Source of the DNA: Nocardioides astragali
GTDB lineage: Bacteria; Actinomycetota; Actinomycetes; Propionibacteriales; Nocardioidaceae
Assembly: GCF_024436375.1 (NCBI RefSeq)
Contig: NZ_JAFMZM010000001.1
Location: 976,536 to 1,040,535, forward strand
Length of the DNA: 64,000 nt
Direction: 5' to 3'
Positions 1 through 7,489 of this stretch are shown here, piece by piece. How positions within the stretch are numbered: position 1 is the stretch's first letter; each line of letters opens with the position of its first letter. A program made the translations under genes and the position numbers. Below the pieces are notes generated by a model. The model searched no databases. It was not told the origin of the DNA and worked only from the letters and a program-made list of their open reading frames with translations.

Positions 1-816
1 CTTGAGGAACGCCCACGCGTAGGCCCGGCTCATCAGCACCCCGTCGAGCGAGTCGAACAGGACCATGCCGGCGGCGAACAGCACGGGCAGCGTCAGCACG
101 GCGTACCAAGGGAGCGCGAACGCCGCGGTGCCACCGGCGAGCACGAGCAGCGCGATCTGCGTGGCCGTGTCGAAGCCCAGGCCCATCAGCAGCCCGACGG
201 GGTAGAGGTGCCGGGCCCTGGTCACCCGCTTCATGGTGCGCTTGAAGATGCGGGCGAGGAAACCGCGGTTGTGCAGGTGGTGCTCCAGGTGCTCCTCGTC
301 GAACGTGCCGGCTCGCAGGTGTCGGTAGGCGTGCACGATGCCGAGCAGGGCGCTGAGGTTCATCAGCCCGATGACGATCAGGAAGGTCCCGGCCGTGACG
401 GTGCCCACGGTGCCCAGGCTGCCCTGGAGCAGGGAGCCCTCGTCGCGCACCGGGTCGGCGAGCGCGCGTACGCCGACGGCGAGCAGGAGGCTGAGCCCGA
501 AGACGACGCTCGAGTGCCCGAGGCCGAACCAGAAGCCCGTCGTGGTGGCAGGGCGCCCCTCGCCGACGAGCTTGCGGGTGGTGTTGTCGATCGCGGCGAT
601 GTGGTCGGCGTCGAAGGCGTGCCGCGCCCCCAGCAGAAAGGCCGCCACGCCCAGGCCGACCCCGAAGACGCCGGCGCTGCCGACCTCGAAGCGCTGGGGG
701 ACCACGACCGCCAGGAGCACGCCCCAGCCCACGAGGTTGAGGGCGACGACGACCGCCGCCATCGCGGTCAGGTGTCGCCGGTCGGTAGGGGACCAGGCGC
801 GGCGGGTCTTGTTCAC
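1..816 (-). CDS. NiCoT-family nickel/cobalt transporter (3' end cut by window edge)
   Basis: Integral membrane permease that takes up Ni2+ and/or Co2+. Translating the minus strand from a GTG at 816 gives hydrophobic segments and the family signature HAFDADHIAAIDNTTRKL near residue 55, which holds the HX4DH metal-binding motif. It is followed by a GFWFGLGHSSVVF segment and, near the window edge, LGFDTATQIALLV. These are the conserved blocks of the HoxN/NixA/NicT family. About 270 residues are visible; family members are usually 330-370, so the C-terminus lies beyond base 1. Ni versus Co specificity cannot be read from sequence, but the operator just upstream argues for nickel. The neighbours read the other way, so it is a single transcription unit here. 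Confidence 0.88.
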   Translation of the reverse strand, partial: MNKTRRAWSPTDRRHLTAMAAVVVALNLVGWGVLLAVVVPQRFEVGSAGVFGVGLGVAAFLLGARHAFDADHIAAIDNTTRKLVGEGRPATTTGFWFGLGHSSVVFGLSLLLAVGVRALADPVRDEGSLLQGSLGTVGTVTAGTFLIVIGLMNLSALLGIVHAYRHLRAGTFDEEHLEHHLHNRGFLARIFKRTMKRVTRARHLYPVGLLMGLGFDTATQIALLVLAGGTAAFALPWYAVLTLPVLFAAGMVLFDSLDGVLMSRAYAWAFLK

Positions 817-828
817 GCGGCGATGCTA

Positions 829-845
829 TTGCATGTCATTTGCAA
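829..845 (-). promoter_or_regulatory. Nur-box-like operator upstream of the nickel transporter
   Basis: Read on the minus strand the site is TTGCAA-N5-ATGCAA, an almost perfect dyad. It lies 12 bp before the GTG start of the NiCoT gene. The published Nur (nickel-responsive Fur family) consensus of Streptomyces is TTGCAA-N5-TTGCAA, so this is one base from consensus. The position suggests repression of transporter synthesis when nickel is replete. No nur gene is in the window. Confidence 0.6.
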
Positions 846-908
846 CAAGCACCGCCGCCTGCACGAGCGCGTTGCCCGGGGGCACCGACGCGTTGGTAGC
901 CTGCCCGG

Positions 909-1157
909 GTGACCCAGGACATGAGCGCGCTCGAGCGCGAGATCGAGGAGACGCGACAGCGACTCGCTTCGACCATCGACCAGCTCGCCCACCGCGCCCA
1001 CCCCAAGACGATCGTCGGGCGGCAGGTGACGACGGTGAAGTCCCGCTTCGTCGACCTCGACACCGGTGCTCCGCGCACCGACAACATCCTCAAGGTGGCC
1101 GGCACCGTCGTCGGCGTCGTCGTCCTGCTGGCCGTCGTGCGCCGGGTCGTCCGCTGA
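909..1157 (+). CDS. DUF3618 family small membrane protein
   Basis: An 82-residue protein with a GTG start. It has an acidic/basic helical N-terminus (ALEREIEETRQRLASTIDQL, residues 6-25) and a single C-terminal transmembrane segment (about residues 59-77) ending in arginines. This matches DUF3618 proteins, which are common in actinobacteria beside phage-shock- or membrane-stress-type genes. Function is unknown. It lies 17 bp before the GroES-like gene on the same strand, so the two are probably co-transcribed. Confidence 0.75.
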   Translation: MTQDMSALEREIEETRQRLASTIDQLAHRAHPKTIVGRQVTTVKSRFVDLDTGAPRTDNILKVAGTVVGVVVLLAVVRRVVR

Positions 1158-1174
1158 CCGCCCCCTCGACCGGC

Positions 1175-1507
1175 ATGGTGGCCAACGGGGGCAGTGCCCC
1201 GATCAAGATGCTCCACGACCGCGTGCTCGTGGAGGTCGACAAGGACGCGGGCGAGCGCCGCTCGACAGGCGGCATCGTCATCCCCGCCACCGCGGCGATG
1301 GGTGCGAGGCGCCTGGCCTGGTCGCGGGTGATCGCGGTCGGCCCGCACGCGCGTGCGGTCGAGGTCGGCGACCGGGTGCTCTTCGATCCCGAGGACAAGG
1401 CGGAGGTCGAGGTCCACGGCGAGGTCTACGTCGTGATGCGCGAGCGTGACGTCCACGCGGTCGCGGCCGAGCGGCTCGACGGCGGCTCGACGGGGCTCTA
1501 TCTCTAG
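1175..1507 (+). CDS. GroES-like (Cpn10 fold) protein
   Basis: A 110-residue protein. The MLHDRVLVEVDKD block near residue 11, TGGIVIPATA near residue 28, VIAVGPHARAVEVGDRVLFDP in the middle and the closing EVYVVMRERDVHAV are the Cpn10 pattern. The classic mobile-loop sequence is altered and it carries extra residues (MGARRLAWSR) between the conserved blocks. It may therefore be a divergent paralogue rather than the main GroES, and no groEL is adjacent. ATG at 1175 starts just before the Cpn10 domain. A frame open far upstream on this strand is a high-G+C artefact. Confidence 0.7.
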   Translation: MVANGGSAPIKMLHDRVLVEVDKDAGERRSTGGIVIPATAAMGARRLAWSRVIAVGPHARAVEVGDRVLFDPEDKAEVEVHGEVYVVMRERDVHAVAAERLDGGSTGLYL

Positions 1508-1516
1508 GCTCTGCCC

Positions 1517-3505
1517 ATGGCCTACCTCGTCAAGCAGTCCGACCGCGCCCCCGCGGTCACCGCGCCGGTCCCCGTCGACGAGTCGCTGCCCCGCGCGTGC
1601 GTGATCGGCGCCGGCTCGTCGGGCATCACCGCTGCCAAGCACCTCTACCTCGCAGGCATCCCCTTCGACTGCTACGAGTTGGGCAGCGACATCGGGGGGA
1701 CGTGGGTGTTCGACAACTCCAACGGCCAGTCGGCCTGCTACGACAGCCTCGAGATCAACACGTCCTGCGCACGGATGGCCTACTCCGACTTCCCGATGCC
1801 GGAGGACTACCCGCCCTACGCCCGGCACGACCAGGTCCGCGACTACTTCGAGCACTACGTCGACCACTTCGGGTTCCGGCACACCATCACCTTCGACACC
1901 ACGGTCGAGGACGTCTCGCGCACCGCCGACGGTCGCTGGGAGGTGCGGATCACCGGCCCGGGCGGCACCGAGACCCGGACGTACGACGCGGTGCTGGTCG
2001 CCAACGGCCACCACTGGGACCCCCGCTGGCCCGAGCCGGCCTACCCGGGGGACTTCGCCGGCGAGCAGATCCACGCCCACGACTACCGCTCCGGCGACCA
2101 GTTGCAGGGTCGTGACGTGGTCGTGGTCGGTGCCGGCAACTCCGCGATGGACATCGCCGTCGAGGCGTCCTTCACAGCGCGTACGACGACGTGGTCGGTG
2201 CGCCGGACCGAGTGGGTGCTGCGCAAGTTCTTCCTCGGCAGGCCCAGCGACCAGGTGGCGCTGCCGGGCTGGCTGCCGTGGTGGGTCACCGCCGCGCGGC
2301 TGCGGCTCGGCGCGACGGTGGCCGGCAGCATGACGAAGTACGGCCTGCCGGCCCCGACGCACAAGCCCGGTCAGTCCCACCCCGTGCAGTCGGACCAGAT
2401 CCGAGCGCGCCTCGACGCCGGAGCGGTGACCGCGCGACCGGGGATCGAGCGTCTCGACGGCGACCGGGTGGTCTTCGTCGACGGCACCTCGGCCCCGGCC
2501 GACCTCATCGTGTGGGCCACCGGCTACCACGTGAGCTTCCCGTTCTTCAAGCCCGAGCTCGTCTCCGCGCAGGACAACGAGCTCCCGCTCTGGAAGCGCG
2601 CCGTCCACCCCGACCTGCCGGGTCTCTACTTCCTGGGCCTCGTGCAGGCGATCGGTGCGGTGATGCCGATCGCGGAGGCACAGTCGGCCTGGATCGCCGA
2701 GACGCTCGCCGGCCACTACGTGCCCCCCTCCGACGCCGTCATCCGCCGCCAGATGCTCGCCGACCACGAGCGCGACAAGCGGCAGTTCTACGCCTCGCCC
2801 CGGCACACGATGGAGGTCGACTTCGACCACTACCTCTGGGACCTGGAGCGCGAGCGCAAGGCGGGGCGCGCGCGCGCCACCTCGTCACGCATGTCCCGCG
2901 TCGCGCCCACCGCCACGACGCCGGTGCCCGGGGGCGGCGGCGCGCGGGTGCGGCGTACGGTCGCGCGTGGCCTGCTGCGGGCCGTCCGCTGGAAGACGGT
3001 CGGTGAGGTCCCCCAGCGCGGCGTCCTCGTCGGCGCGCCGCACACGTCCAACTGGGACTGGGTGCTGACGCTGCTCCTGGCCTGGCGCTACGGCATCACG
3101 ATCAAGCTGCTGGTCAAGCAGGAGCTCTTCGTCGGCCCGCTCGGGTGGCTGCTGCGCCGCACCGGCGCCGTGAAGCTGGACCGCAAGAACCCAGCGGCCA
3201 CCATCAAGCAGCTGCTGGCGGAGGCCGAGGGCGACGATCCGTGGTTGATCGGGATCGCCGCCGAGGGCACGCGCTCGCGCGGGGACTACTGGAAGTCCGG
3301 CTTCTACCGCATCGCCCGGCAGACCGGCCTGCCGATCACGCTCGCGTTCCTCGACGCGCCCTCGCGCACCGTCGGCTGGGGACCGACGTTCCACCCGACG
3401 GGCGACGTGAGCGCCGACATGGACGTGCTGCGCGAGTTCTACGCGGACAAGACCGGCTTCCGGCCGGAGGGCTTCACGCCTCCGCGGCTGCGCGAGGAGG
3501 GGTGA
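1517..3505 (+). CDS. Fusion of flavin-containing monooxygenase and PlsC-type acyltransferase
   Basis: A 662-residue two-domain protein. Residues 1 to about 445 are a class B flavoprotein monooxygenase. They show an FAD-binding GAGSSG (31-36), an NADPH-binding GAGNSAMD (from 205) and the C-terminal ATGY signature (334-337). After an Ala/Thr/Pro/Gly linker (about 450-475), residues 480-662 form a glycerolipid acyltransferase-like domain with the HX4D catalytic box HTSNWDW (from 509) and EGTRSR (from 583). The FMO part would oxygenate a soft nucleophile or ketone using NADPH and O2. The acyltransferase part would move an acyl group to a lysophospholipid-like acceptor. The single frame is open throughout, so the fusion looks genuine. 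Substrates are unknown; one lipid could be handled by both domains. Confidence 0.85.
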   Translation: MAYLVKQSDRAPAVTAPVPVDESLPRACVIGAGSSGITAAKHLYLAGIPFDCYELGSDIGGTWVFDNSNGQSACYDSLEINTSCARMAYSDFPMPEDYPPYARHDQVRDYFEHYVDHFGFRHTITFDTTVEDVSRTADGRWEVRITGPGGTETRTYDAVLVANGHHWDPRWPEPAYPGDFAGEQIHAHDYRSGDQLQGRDVVVVGAGNSAMDIAVEASFTARTTTWSVRRTEWVLRKFFLGRPSDQVALPGWLPWWVTAARLRLGATVAGSMTKYGLPAPTHKPGQSHPVQSDQIRARLDAGAVTARPGIERLDGDRVVFVDGTSAPADLIVWATGYHVSFPFFKPELVSAQDNELPLWKRAVHPDLPGLYFLGLVQAIGAVMPIAEAQSAWIAETLAGHYVPPSDAVIRRQMLADHERDKRQFYASPRHTMEVDFDHYLWDLERERKAGRARATSSRMSRVAPTATTPVPGGGGARVRRTVARGLLRAVRWKTVGEVPQRGVLVGAPHTSNWDWVLTLLLAWRYGITIKLLVKQELFVGPLGWLLRRTGAVKLDRKNPAATIKQLLAEAEGDDPWLIGIAAEGTRSRGDYWKSGFYRIARQTGLPITLAFLDAPSRTVGWGPTFHPTGDVSADMDVLREFYADKTGFRPEGFTPPRLREEG

Positions 3506-3590
3506 GTCCCGCCCTCCGAAAGGGTGTGACCGACTTTCCTGCCGGACCTCGCGGTGGCTAGGTTGAAGGGACAAACGAAGGGAGCATGAC

Positions 3591-3737
3591 ATGGCTCTGT
3601 TGCTGTGGATCCTCGCCGTCATCCTTGTGGTGTCCGGCATCGTCTCGCTGGTCAGGGGCCAGGTGCTGATGGGCATCGTTCTCATCATCGTCGGCCTGCT
3701 GGTCGGCCCGGGTGGGGTCAGCCTCTTCACCAAGTAG
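3591..3737 (+). CDS. GPGG-motif small membrane protein
   Basis: A 48-residue protein starting MALLLWILAVILVVSG and ending LLVGPGGVSLFTK. It has two short hydrophobic helices and the GPGG motif of a widespread actinobacterial small membrane protein family of unknown role. AAGGGAG is correctly spaced before the ATG. A strong hairpin follows 41 bp after the stop, so it is monocistronic. Confidence 0.8.
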   Translation: MALLLWILAVILVVSGIVSLVRGQVLMGIVLIIVGLLVGPGGVSLFTK

Positions 3738-3778
3738 GCCGTCCTGGATCCGTCCAGGCCCGTCTGCACGCGTACACA

Positions 3779-3810
3779 CCGAGAGCCGGTCCGTGAGGAC
3801 CGGCTCTCGG
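3779..3810. terminator. Bidirectional hairpin terminator
   Basis: A perfect 14-bp stem (CCGAGAGCCGGTCC / GGACCGGCTCTCGG) with a GTGA loop lies between the convergent small membrane protein gene and the first GAF-ANTAR gene. It has no long U tract, as is usual for high-G+C actinobacteria. Confidence 0.8.
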
Positions 3811-3834
3811 CTTGTGCGCCACAGGGAGTGGGGG

Positions 3835-4527
3835 CTACTCCGGGCGCACGGGCGGGAGCCGGCGCGTGTGCACGAGTTCCTCGGAGACTTGGGTGAGCGT
3901 CCGCTGCTGCTGCCGCGCGACGCTCCGCAGGTAGTCCGACGCCCGGTCGGCGTCGTCATGGAGCCACGCCATCACCAGGCCGATGGCCTGCCCGAGGACG
4001 GCGCGTTCGGCCAGCTCGTCGTGCAGGTGCTCGATCTCGCGCAAGGCGGCCAGAGCGCTGACGACCTGGGCTGCCATCACCTCGGCGACCACGGGGGCCG
4101 CGAAGGCGACCTGGGAGTGGGTGGTCGAATAGATGTTCAGCACGCCCAGGGGCTTGTCGTCGTGCCACCGCAGAGGTGTCGCGACCTGGGACCTCAAGCC
4201 GAGCTCCGACGCCGCCGGGACGTAGCGTTGCCAACGGTCGTCTCGCTGGATGTCGGCGGCCACGACGGGGTAGGCGTTCCGAGCGCTGTCGATGCCGGGG
4301 CCCTCGCCCAAGCCGTACTGGAGCTGGTCGAGGTCGGCCACGAGGTCGCCCTCCTGCGCCAGGGTCGAGATCTCCCCGGCGTCGCCCACGACGGTGATGC
4401 TCACCTGGTCGAAATCAGGGAGCAGGCACAGCAACATCCGCGCGTTGACGGTCATCGACCGTCGTGCGTCCCTGGCCGCCACCTCGAAGCGGGGATACGA
4501 CGCCACCCCGTGCGTGCCAATGATCAC
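3835..4527 (-). CDS. GAF-ANTAR domain regulator 1
   Basis: A 230-residue protein with a GTG start. Residues of about 25-160 form a GAF sensor domain (YGLGEGPGIDSARNAYPVVAADIQ, then TPLRWHDDKPLGVLNIYS). Residues of about 170-222 form an ANTAR RNA-binding domain (ERAVLGQAIGLVMAWLHDDADRASDYLRSVA). ANTAR proteins bind tandem-hexaloop RNA and prevent transcription termination, usually after a signal. The GAF ligand is unknown. It is the most downstream of three like-oriented GAF-ANTAR genes; gaps of about 100 bp leave it open whether they share a transcript. Confidence 0.85.
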   Translation of the reverse strand: MIIGTHGVASYPRFEVAARDARRSMTVNARMLLCLLPDFDQVSITVVGDAGEISTLAQEGDLVADLDQLQYGLGEGPGIDSARNAYPVVAADIQRDDRWQRYVPAASELGLRSQVATPLRWHDDKPLGVLNIYSTTHSQVAFAAPVVAEVMAAQVVSALAALREIEHLHDELAERAVLGQAIGLVMAWLHDDADRASDYLRSVARQQQRTLTQVSEELVHTRRLPPVRPE

Positions 4528-4631
4528 TGCTGGAAACCCCCGGTTGCGCGTTTCGGATATGTCGCTACCGGGTCTGGGGCGGCACCATCCAGTGAACCAG
4601 AGAAGCGCGACCAGGAGAAGAGCGGAGCGGG

Positions 4632-5369
4632 TCAGCTGTGCGCGGGACGCGTCAGGTCGGGCAGGCTGAGCGGGTCGGTGGTGACCGTGTAGGCCACCTT
4701 GCCCAGCCCGAGCCCACGGCTGCGGCAGTAGGCGCGCAGCCTGGCGAAGGCCTCGTCCGGGCTCTCGCCGTGGAGCTGCGCGAGCACTCCCTTGGCCTGC
4801 TCGATCACGATGCGGCTGTTCAAGGCCGCCTGCAGCTGCTCGGTCAGCAGCTCCGCACGGGTGATGGCGCGTTCCTGCAGCAGGCCGATGGTCGCGATGT
4901 CGGCCAGCGCCTGGACGACACGGACGTCAGCATCTTCCATCTGTCCCGCGTCGCTGCCGAACATGTTCAGCGCGCCGATCACCTGTCCTCGCAGGCGCAT
5001 GGGGAACGCGTGGACCGACCGGAAACCGGCTGCGACGGCGTGCGGCGCGAACTGCGGCCACCGGTCCTGCGTGGTCCGGAGGTCGGTCACGATCACCGGC
5101 TCGCCGTCGCGGAAGCAGTCCTGGCACGGGCCTTCGTCGGCCTGCACCTGGAACAGCTCGAGCATCTCGGCTCTCTCCTCCGAGGCGGCCATCAGCTGGA
5201 GCCGGCCCCGGTGGTCGGCGAGCATCAAGCCGCAGATCCTGGCAGCAACCAGGTCGGAGGCGTGCGTGGTCACGCGTTGGAGGAAGTCGATCAGGTCGAA
5301 CTCGTCGACGAGGGTGTCCGCGACTTCGACGAGGACCTCCGCCAACCGGTCAGACGCAATGGTTGTCAT
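4632..5369 (-). CDS. GAF-ANTAR domain regulator 2
   Basis: A 245-residue protein. The GAF domain spans about residues 20-160, with LFQVQADEGPCQDCFRDGEP and FPMRLRGQVIGALNMFGS. An ANTAR domain follows (QLQAALNSRIVIEQAKGVLA through AFARLRAYCRSRG). The ATG at 5369 was chosen because AAGGGA lies 9 bp before it; an in-frame ATG at 5387 is also possible. The paired cysteines in EGPCQDC are typical of this subgroup. It is a likely antiterminator with a small-molecule or redox input. Confidence 0.85.
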   Translation of the reverse strand: MTTIASDRLAEVLVEVADTLVDEFDLIDFLQRVTTHASDLVAARICGLMLADHRGRLQLMAASEERAEMLELFQVQADEGPCQDCFRDGEPVIVTDLRTTQDRWPQFAPHAVAAGFRSVHAFPMRLRGQVIGALNMFGSDAGQMEDADVRVVQALADIATIGLLQERAITRAELLTEQLQAALNSRIVIEQAKGVLAQLHGESPDEAFARLRAYCRSRGLGLGKVAYTVTTDPLSLPDLTRPAHS

Positions 5370-5450
5370 GCTTGTCGTTCCCTTCATTCGGGAAGCTGAG
5401 CCAGACCGGACGGTCTGCGGGTGCTGGTCGCGAACATGCCCAGTCCGTCA

Positions 5451-6197
5451 TCACGCGTCCGACTCCAGGGTGAGTTTACGCGCGATGACCTCTCGGGCAA
5501 CGTCGATCGCGCGCCGTTCGCGGGCGTAGGCATATGCGCGGAGTCGCATGAGTGCCTCTTCGGCGCTGATGTCGAGCTGCGCCATGATCATCCCCTGCGC
5601 CTGGTAGACCTCGAACCGGTTGCCTTGCATGTCGTCGAACAGGTCGGCGCCGCCGGACGAGGTCGCCCTGCCGCCGTCGAGCAGACCCTGCATCGCCACC
5701 TCGGCGAAGGTCAGGGCGCGCGAGAGCGCGTCGGGCGACAGGTTGCCCGTGTGCTCGCGATAGACGTCCAGCGCCCCCAGTCGGGCAGCGCCGATCTGCA
5801 GGGGGAACGCGAAGACCGCGCGTACGCCGTGGAGGTGGGCAGCGGGGGCGTACCCCGGCCACGTCGTGGCGGCGGTGGCTTCGAGATCGGGCACTAGGAC
5901 CGGGCTGCGCGACGCGTAGGCGTCGATGCAGGGCCCCTCACCCATCACGAACTGGAGCTCTTCCACGAGCACGCTCATCTCGTTCGAGGCGGCGACCGGC
6001 AGGGGGTCTGTCCCCTTCGAGAGCAGGCTGATGCCCACTCCCATGGCGGGCAGGTCACGCCCGGCCGCCCGACACACGCGCTGCAGCCATCCGGCCACGG
6101 CGGGCTTGTCCTCCTCGGTCGGGGTCTCCTGCGAGATCAGCTCCCGCACACGGACCGCCTCTTCGAAGGACGTCATGGCGCGGTCCCCGAGTGGCAC
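5451..6197 (-). CDS. GAF-ANTAR domain regulator 3
   Basis: A 248-residue protein from a GTG at 6197; an ATG at 6176 (MTSFEEAVRV) is an equally good start. The GAF domain carries FVMGEGPCIDAYASRSPVLVPDL and FAFPLQIGAARLGALDVYRE. The ANTAR domain at about 185-240 carries YQAQGMIMAQLDISAEEALMRLRAYAYARE. The first of three tandem paralogues. Low mutual identity outside the core motifs suggests old duplicates with different inputs. Confidence 0.85.
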   Translation of the reverse strand: MPLGDRAMTSFEEAVRVRELISQETPTEEDKPAVAGWLQRVCRAAGRDLPAMGVGISLLSKGTDPLPVAASNEMSVLVEELQFVMGEGPCIDAYASRSPVLVPDLEATAATTWPGYAPAAHLHGVRAVFAFPLQIGAARLGALDVYREHTGNLSPDALSRALTFAEVAMQGLLDGGRATSSGGADLFDDMQGNRFEVYQAQGMIMAQLDISAEEALMRLRAYAYARERRAIDVAREVIARKLTLESDA

Positions 6198-6297
6198 ACC
6201 ATGCTCATCTGGCCTCCCGCTCTCGGCATCTCCCCTACAGGGTCGCCGGGTCCAGGACGACAGGCATCCAACCTACAAGGGTTGGGCTGCAACAGAG

Positions 6298-6332
6298 AAG
6301 CCCCTCTCGCTGTCTCCAGTCGAGAGGGGCTT
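6298..6332 (-). terminator. Terminator behind the tRNA-Lys fragment
   Basis: AAGCCCCTCTCG and CGAGAGGGGCTT form a perfect 12-bp stem around an 11-nt loop. It lies directly 3' of the tRNA fragment on the minus strand, as expected for the original tRNA transcript terminator. Confidence 0.75.
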
Positions 6333-6336
6333 GCAG

Positions 6337-6373
6337 TACGCCATCAGGGACTCGAACCCCGAACCCGCTGAGA
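6337..6373 (-). pseudogene. 3' fragment of a tRNA-Lys gene (probable integration scar)
   Basis: Read on the minus strand this begins TCAGCGGG (3' anticodon-stem side and variable loop). It continues with the T-arm CGGGGTTCGAGTCCCTG and an acceptor strand ATGGCGT plus A. This corresponds to the 3' half of actinobacterial tRNA-Lys. The 5' half is absent: upstream sequence no longer resembles the D-arm or anticodon loop. No CCA-ready, functional tRNA remains. Integrases of mobile islands commonly recombine at exactly this tRNA 3' half, so the fragment marks the left edge of the accessory region. Confidence 0.65.
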
Positions 6374-7012
6374 ACTCTCTGCAGCAGTGACCGACGACGA
6401 ACAGTCGCGATGATTGGCCTTCTGACCTGCAGTTTCGTCGTTTTCCGGCGTTTGTCACTCGTCGTCGTGCAAGCCCGTACCGCTGGACTTTCCGGGCACT
6501 TTGTGGGCAGTCCGGAGGATCAGACGGGCGGTCTCAGAGCCCGCTATCGCCCGCAACGTGTCGCTACTGCTCCGCCCTCGCCAAAGCGGTCCCATGGCTG
6601 AGGCTCTGGCGAGCCGCCTCGACCTGCCCGTCGTGAGCATCCCTCCCGACGAGCTGGTTCTGGCCGGCTACCTACGGGGTTCTCGCGAACACTGTCACGA
6701 AGAGCTGCCCGCCTCCAACGAGATCGCTCGCCAGCCTGGGCTACCACCGGCTAAGTCCCCAGGACTTCCGCGTCGGCAAGACCTCCGCTGGGGCCACGAC
6801 GGTCATCACTTGGATCTGGGCTGGAAGGGCAACGGTAGAGACCCAATCGACTCCGCCCCGTCACGGGCATGCCGCCCAGAATGCTGCGGGAGTCGAGCGC
6901 GGTTGCATGCGAGGCGCCCTACAACTCGGCGTGCCCGTGAGCAACCAAAGTCTTGTTGTGGTGGCACAGCTCGCAAGTGGGCACCCTTGCCGCGCATCCC
7001 GCGACGGCGTGT
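6374..7012. other. Degraded accessory DNA without an intact gene
   Basis: I see no convincing intact gene. Open frames on both strands lack family resemblance and a ribosome binding site. The recognisable content is an excisionase-like remnant at about 6720-6850. Confidence 0.5.
6720..6850 (+). pseudogene. Decayed excisionase-like HTH gene, 3' part
   Basis: One frame reads LGYHRLSPQDFRVGK and then, after a short frame slip that contains DLRW, GATTVITWI. This tracks the C-terminal half of the two intact excisionase-like proteins of this island (GYGPAGFRVGKHLRW...STVIAWTLEL). The N-terminal helix-turn-helix is not recognisable and the frame is broken. Its position about 350 bp from the tRNA fragment is where a recombination module would be expected. 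Confidence 0.4.
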
Positions 7013-7489
7013 TCAGCGATGAGGCAAGCGTTGCTTCGGCGGTAAGTGCTGAAGAACCATGGAAGCCACGTCGAGGGCCTCGGCGTAAGACATGTAGGCA
7101 TCCGGATGGGTCGCGGAGCTCCCGTTCCAGAGCTTGGCGAGTGTCTCGACGCCCGGATCAGGACCCAATCGATGCAACTTTTCGGCACCCACGGCAAATC
7201 CTCTACCTGTGCTGACAGGAGCGCCGCGCATCTGGAGCGGTCCGCAGGTCGTCGACCGTCGCCCCAAGGCCCTGAGGGTCCACTCGAGCATCCGCATCCA
7301 CGGGGGGCGCTCGCGGGTTTCCACCAACAGGATCATCGCAAGCTTTTCGCGGTGCATCGCTACGAGTTCGCTTGAGTCGCAAGCCCGATCGAGCGTACGG
7401 AGGCCACGCCTCGCATCTCTAGAACGGGCGTGATCAGACAGGTGCCAGAAGTACGCGTTCCGAATGGTATTAGCGGTCGTCGAATTCAT
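7013..7489 (-). CDS. Hypothetical protein
   Basis: A 158-residue protein of no recognised family. GGAGG stands 6 bp before the ATG, which supports it as a real gene. It has no signal peptide or membrane segment. The N-terminal half is basic and helical (RSRDARRGLRTLDRACDSSE). Its start lies inside the last 20 bp of the upstream membrane-protein gene, so the two are translationally coupled. Confidence 0.5.
   Translation of the reverse strand: MNSTTANTIRNAYFWHLSDHARSRDARRGLRTLDRACDSSELVAMHREKLAMILLVETRERPPWMRMLEWTLRALGRRSTTCGPLQMRGAPVSTGRGFAVGAEKLHRLGPDPGVETLAKLWNGSSATHPDAYMSYAEALDVASMVLQHLPPKQRLPHR

Noticed and set aside
836..2830. Very long minus-strand open frame (664 codons) opposite the FMO gene
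   Set aside because: Composition is Arg/Val/Asp/Gly-biased with no family motifs. It is the antisense shadow of GC-rich genes on the plus strand, which have clear domain signatures.
6337..6373. Functional tRNA gene
   Set aside because: Only the 3' half is present; the D-arm, 5' acceptor strand and anticodon loop cannot be found upstream.
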